From: Muriicola soli
GTDB taxonomy: Bacteria > Bacteroidota > Bacteroidia > Flavobacteriales > Flavobacteriaceae
DNA length: 64,000 bases
Reading direction: 5' to 3'
Assembly: GCF_004139715.1 (NCBI RefSeq)
Contig: NZ_CP035544.1
Span: forward strand, 2,607,501-2,671,500
Shown piece by piece: positions 63,745 to 64,000 of the stretch; positions within the stretch are counted from its first letter, which is position 1, and the number at the start of each line of letters is the position of its first letter. The notes under the pieces were generated by a model. It was not told where the DNA came from. It ran no database searches and worked only from the letters and a program-made list of their open reading frames with translations. A program made the position numbers and the translations under genes.

Positions 63745-64000
63745 ATGCCGGAGCTGCAATCAAAGTACAAGCCCCCTTTACTCTTTAGGAATGGCCATGT
63801 TTCTACGGTTTATTATGGTTTATTTCGAAAAATCGACCATTTTGAACAAGAACGCGAACGCCTCGAACTTCCCGATGGAGATTTTATGGATCTCGACTGG
63901 AGTTTTGCAGAGCAGGCTTCTTCCAAAGTAGTAATCCTGCTTCACGGGTTGGAAGGGCACGGCCAAAGACCTTATATTACAGGTAGCGCAAAACACCTTA
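63745..64000 (+). CDS. YheT-type alpha/beta hydrolase, N-terminal part (runs off the window)
   Basis: The frame starts at ATG 63745 and is open to the window end (about 85 residues seen). KPPLLFRNGHVSTVYYGLF, the short DGDFMDLDW strand and ILLHGLEGHGQRPYITG match the N-terminus of the YheT/Alh hydrolase family. The nucleophile lies beyond the edge, so catalytic completeness is unknown. Confidence 0.88.
   Translation, partial: MPELQSKYKPPLLFRNGHVSTVYYGLFRKIDHFEQERERLELPDGDFMDLDWSFAEQASSKVVILLHGLEGHGQRPYITGSAKHL

Overview
The window looks like a chromosomal segment of a marine-type member of the Flavobacteriaceae (Bacteroidota). The reasons are several TonB-dependent receptors with N-terminal carboxypeptidase-like domains, lipoproteins of Bacteroidota-restricted families (DUF4270, DUF5689, Ig-like), gene orders such as panC-panD-flippase-like-esterase-radA and ileS-dksA-lspA, and candidate TAnnTTTG -7 promoter elements instead of the E. 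coli type. Base composition and gene density are even. I saw no rRNA, tRNA, CRISPR array, phage gene, transposase or plasmid gene. Most of the segment is core housekeeping DNA, so genuinely novel material is limited.

Layout. 1-1582: start of a TonB-dependent receptor cut by the window edge. 1810-6416 (-): GT5-like protein, DUF4270 lipoprotein, glmS. 6520-12430 (+): panC, panD, a flippase-like membrane protein, an esterase-fold protein lacking its serine, radA, an S33 peptidase. 12431-14295 (-): Tas-like aldo/keto reductase and exonuclease III. 14572-16653: TonB receptor. 16650-19137 (-): glyS and a membrane coiled-coil protein. 19181-21554 (+): comF and an Ig-like lipoprotein. 21541-22804 (-): nitrilase-family amidase and ankyrin protein. 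22945-26973 (+): DUF2237 protein, unknown membrane protein, PAS histidine kinase, response regulator. 26970-33323: DUF5689 lipoprotein plus TonB receptor, a secreted nuclease-like EEP protein, a DUF1080 protein and a small membrane protein. 33414-36680: Oar-like receptor. 36853-42977 (-): pgi, M23 peptidase, tryptophan dioxygenase family, DUF3108 and hppD. 43185-47253 (-): patatin/beta-barrel protein (frameshifted) and uvrC. 47648-53496: a tiny membrane protein, 5-formyl-THF cyclo-ligase, lspA, a beta-repeat protein, dksA-like and ileS. 53693-59509 (-): TonB receptor, recO, gdhA and a frameshifted trans-sulfuration enzyme. 59647-64000: DUF3298 lipoprotein, DinB, ArsC-like, EamA transporter, thioesterase, nitronate monooxygenase and a YheT-type hydrolase cut by the window end.

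Functionally the segment combines envelope work (glmS, lspA, M23, TonB receptors, patatin-barrel), amino acid metabolism (gdhA, hppD, TDO family, trans-sulfuration), pantothenate synthesis (panC, panD), translation (glyS, ileS) and DNA repair (radA, xth, uvrC, recO).

The observations most worth checking are: two otherwise intact genes broken at five-C runs (43507-43511 and 59382-59386) that would be restored by one extra base; a set of mutually exclusive hairpins with a 16-codon ORF in front of hppD; an esterase fold without its nucleophile; a GT5 half-protein without its substrate motif; a perfect 10-bp-arm palindrome beside a 28-residue membrane peptide; and a DUF5689/TonB/nuclease group that may take up nucleic acid.
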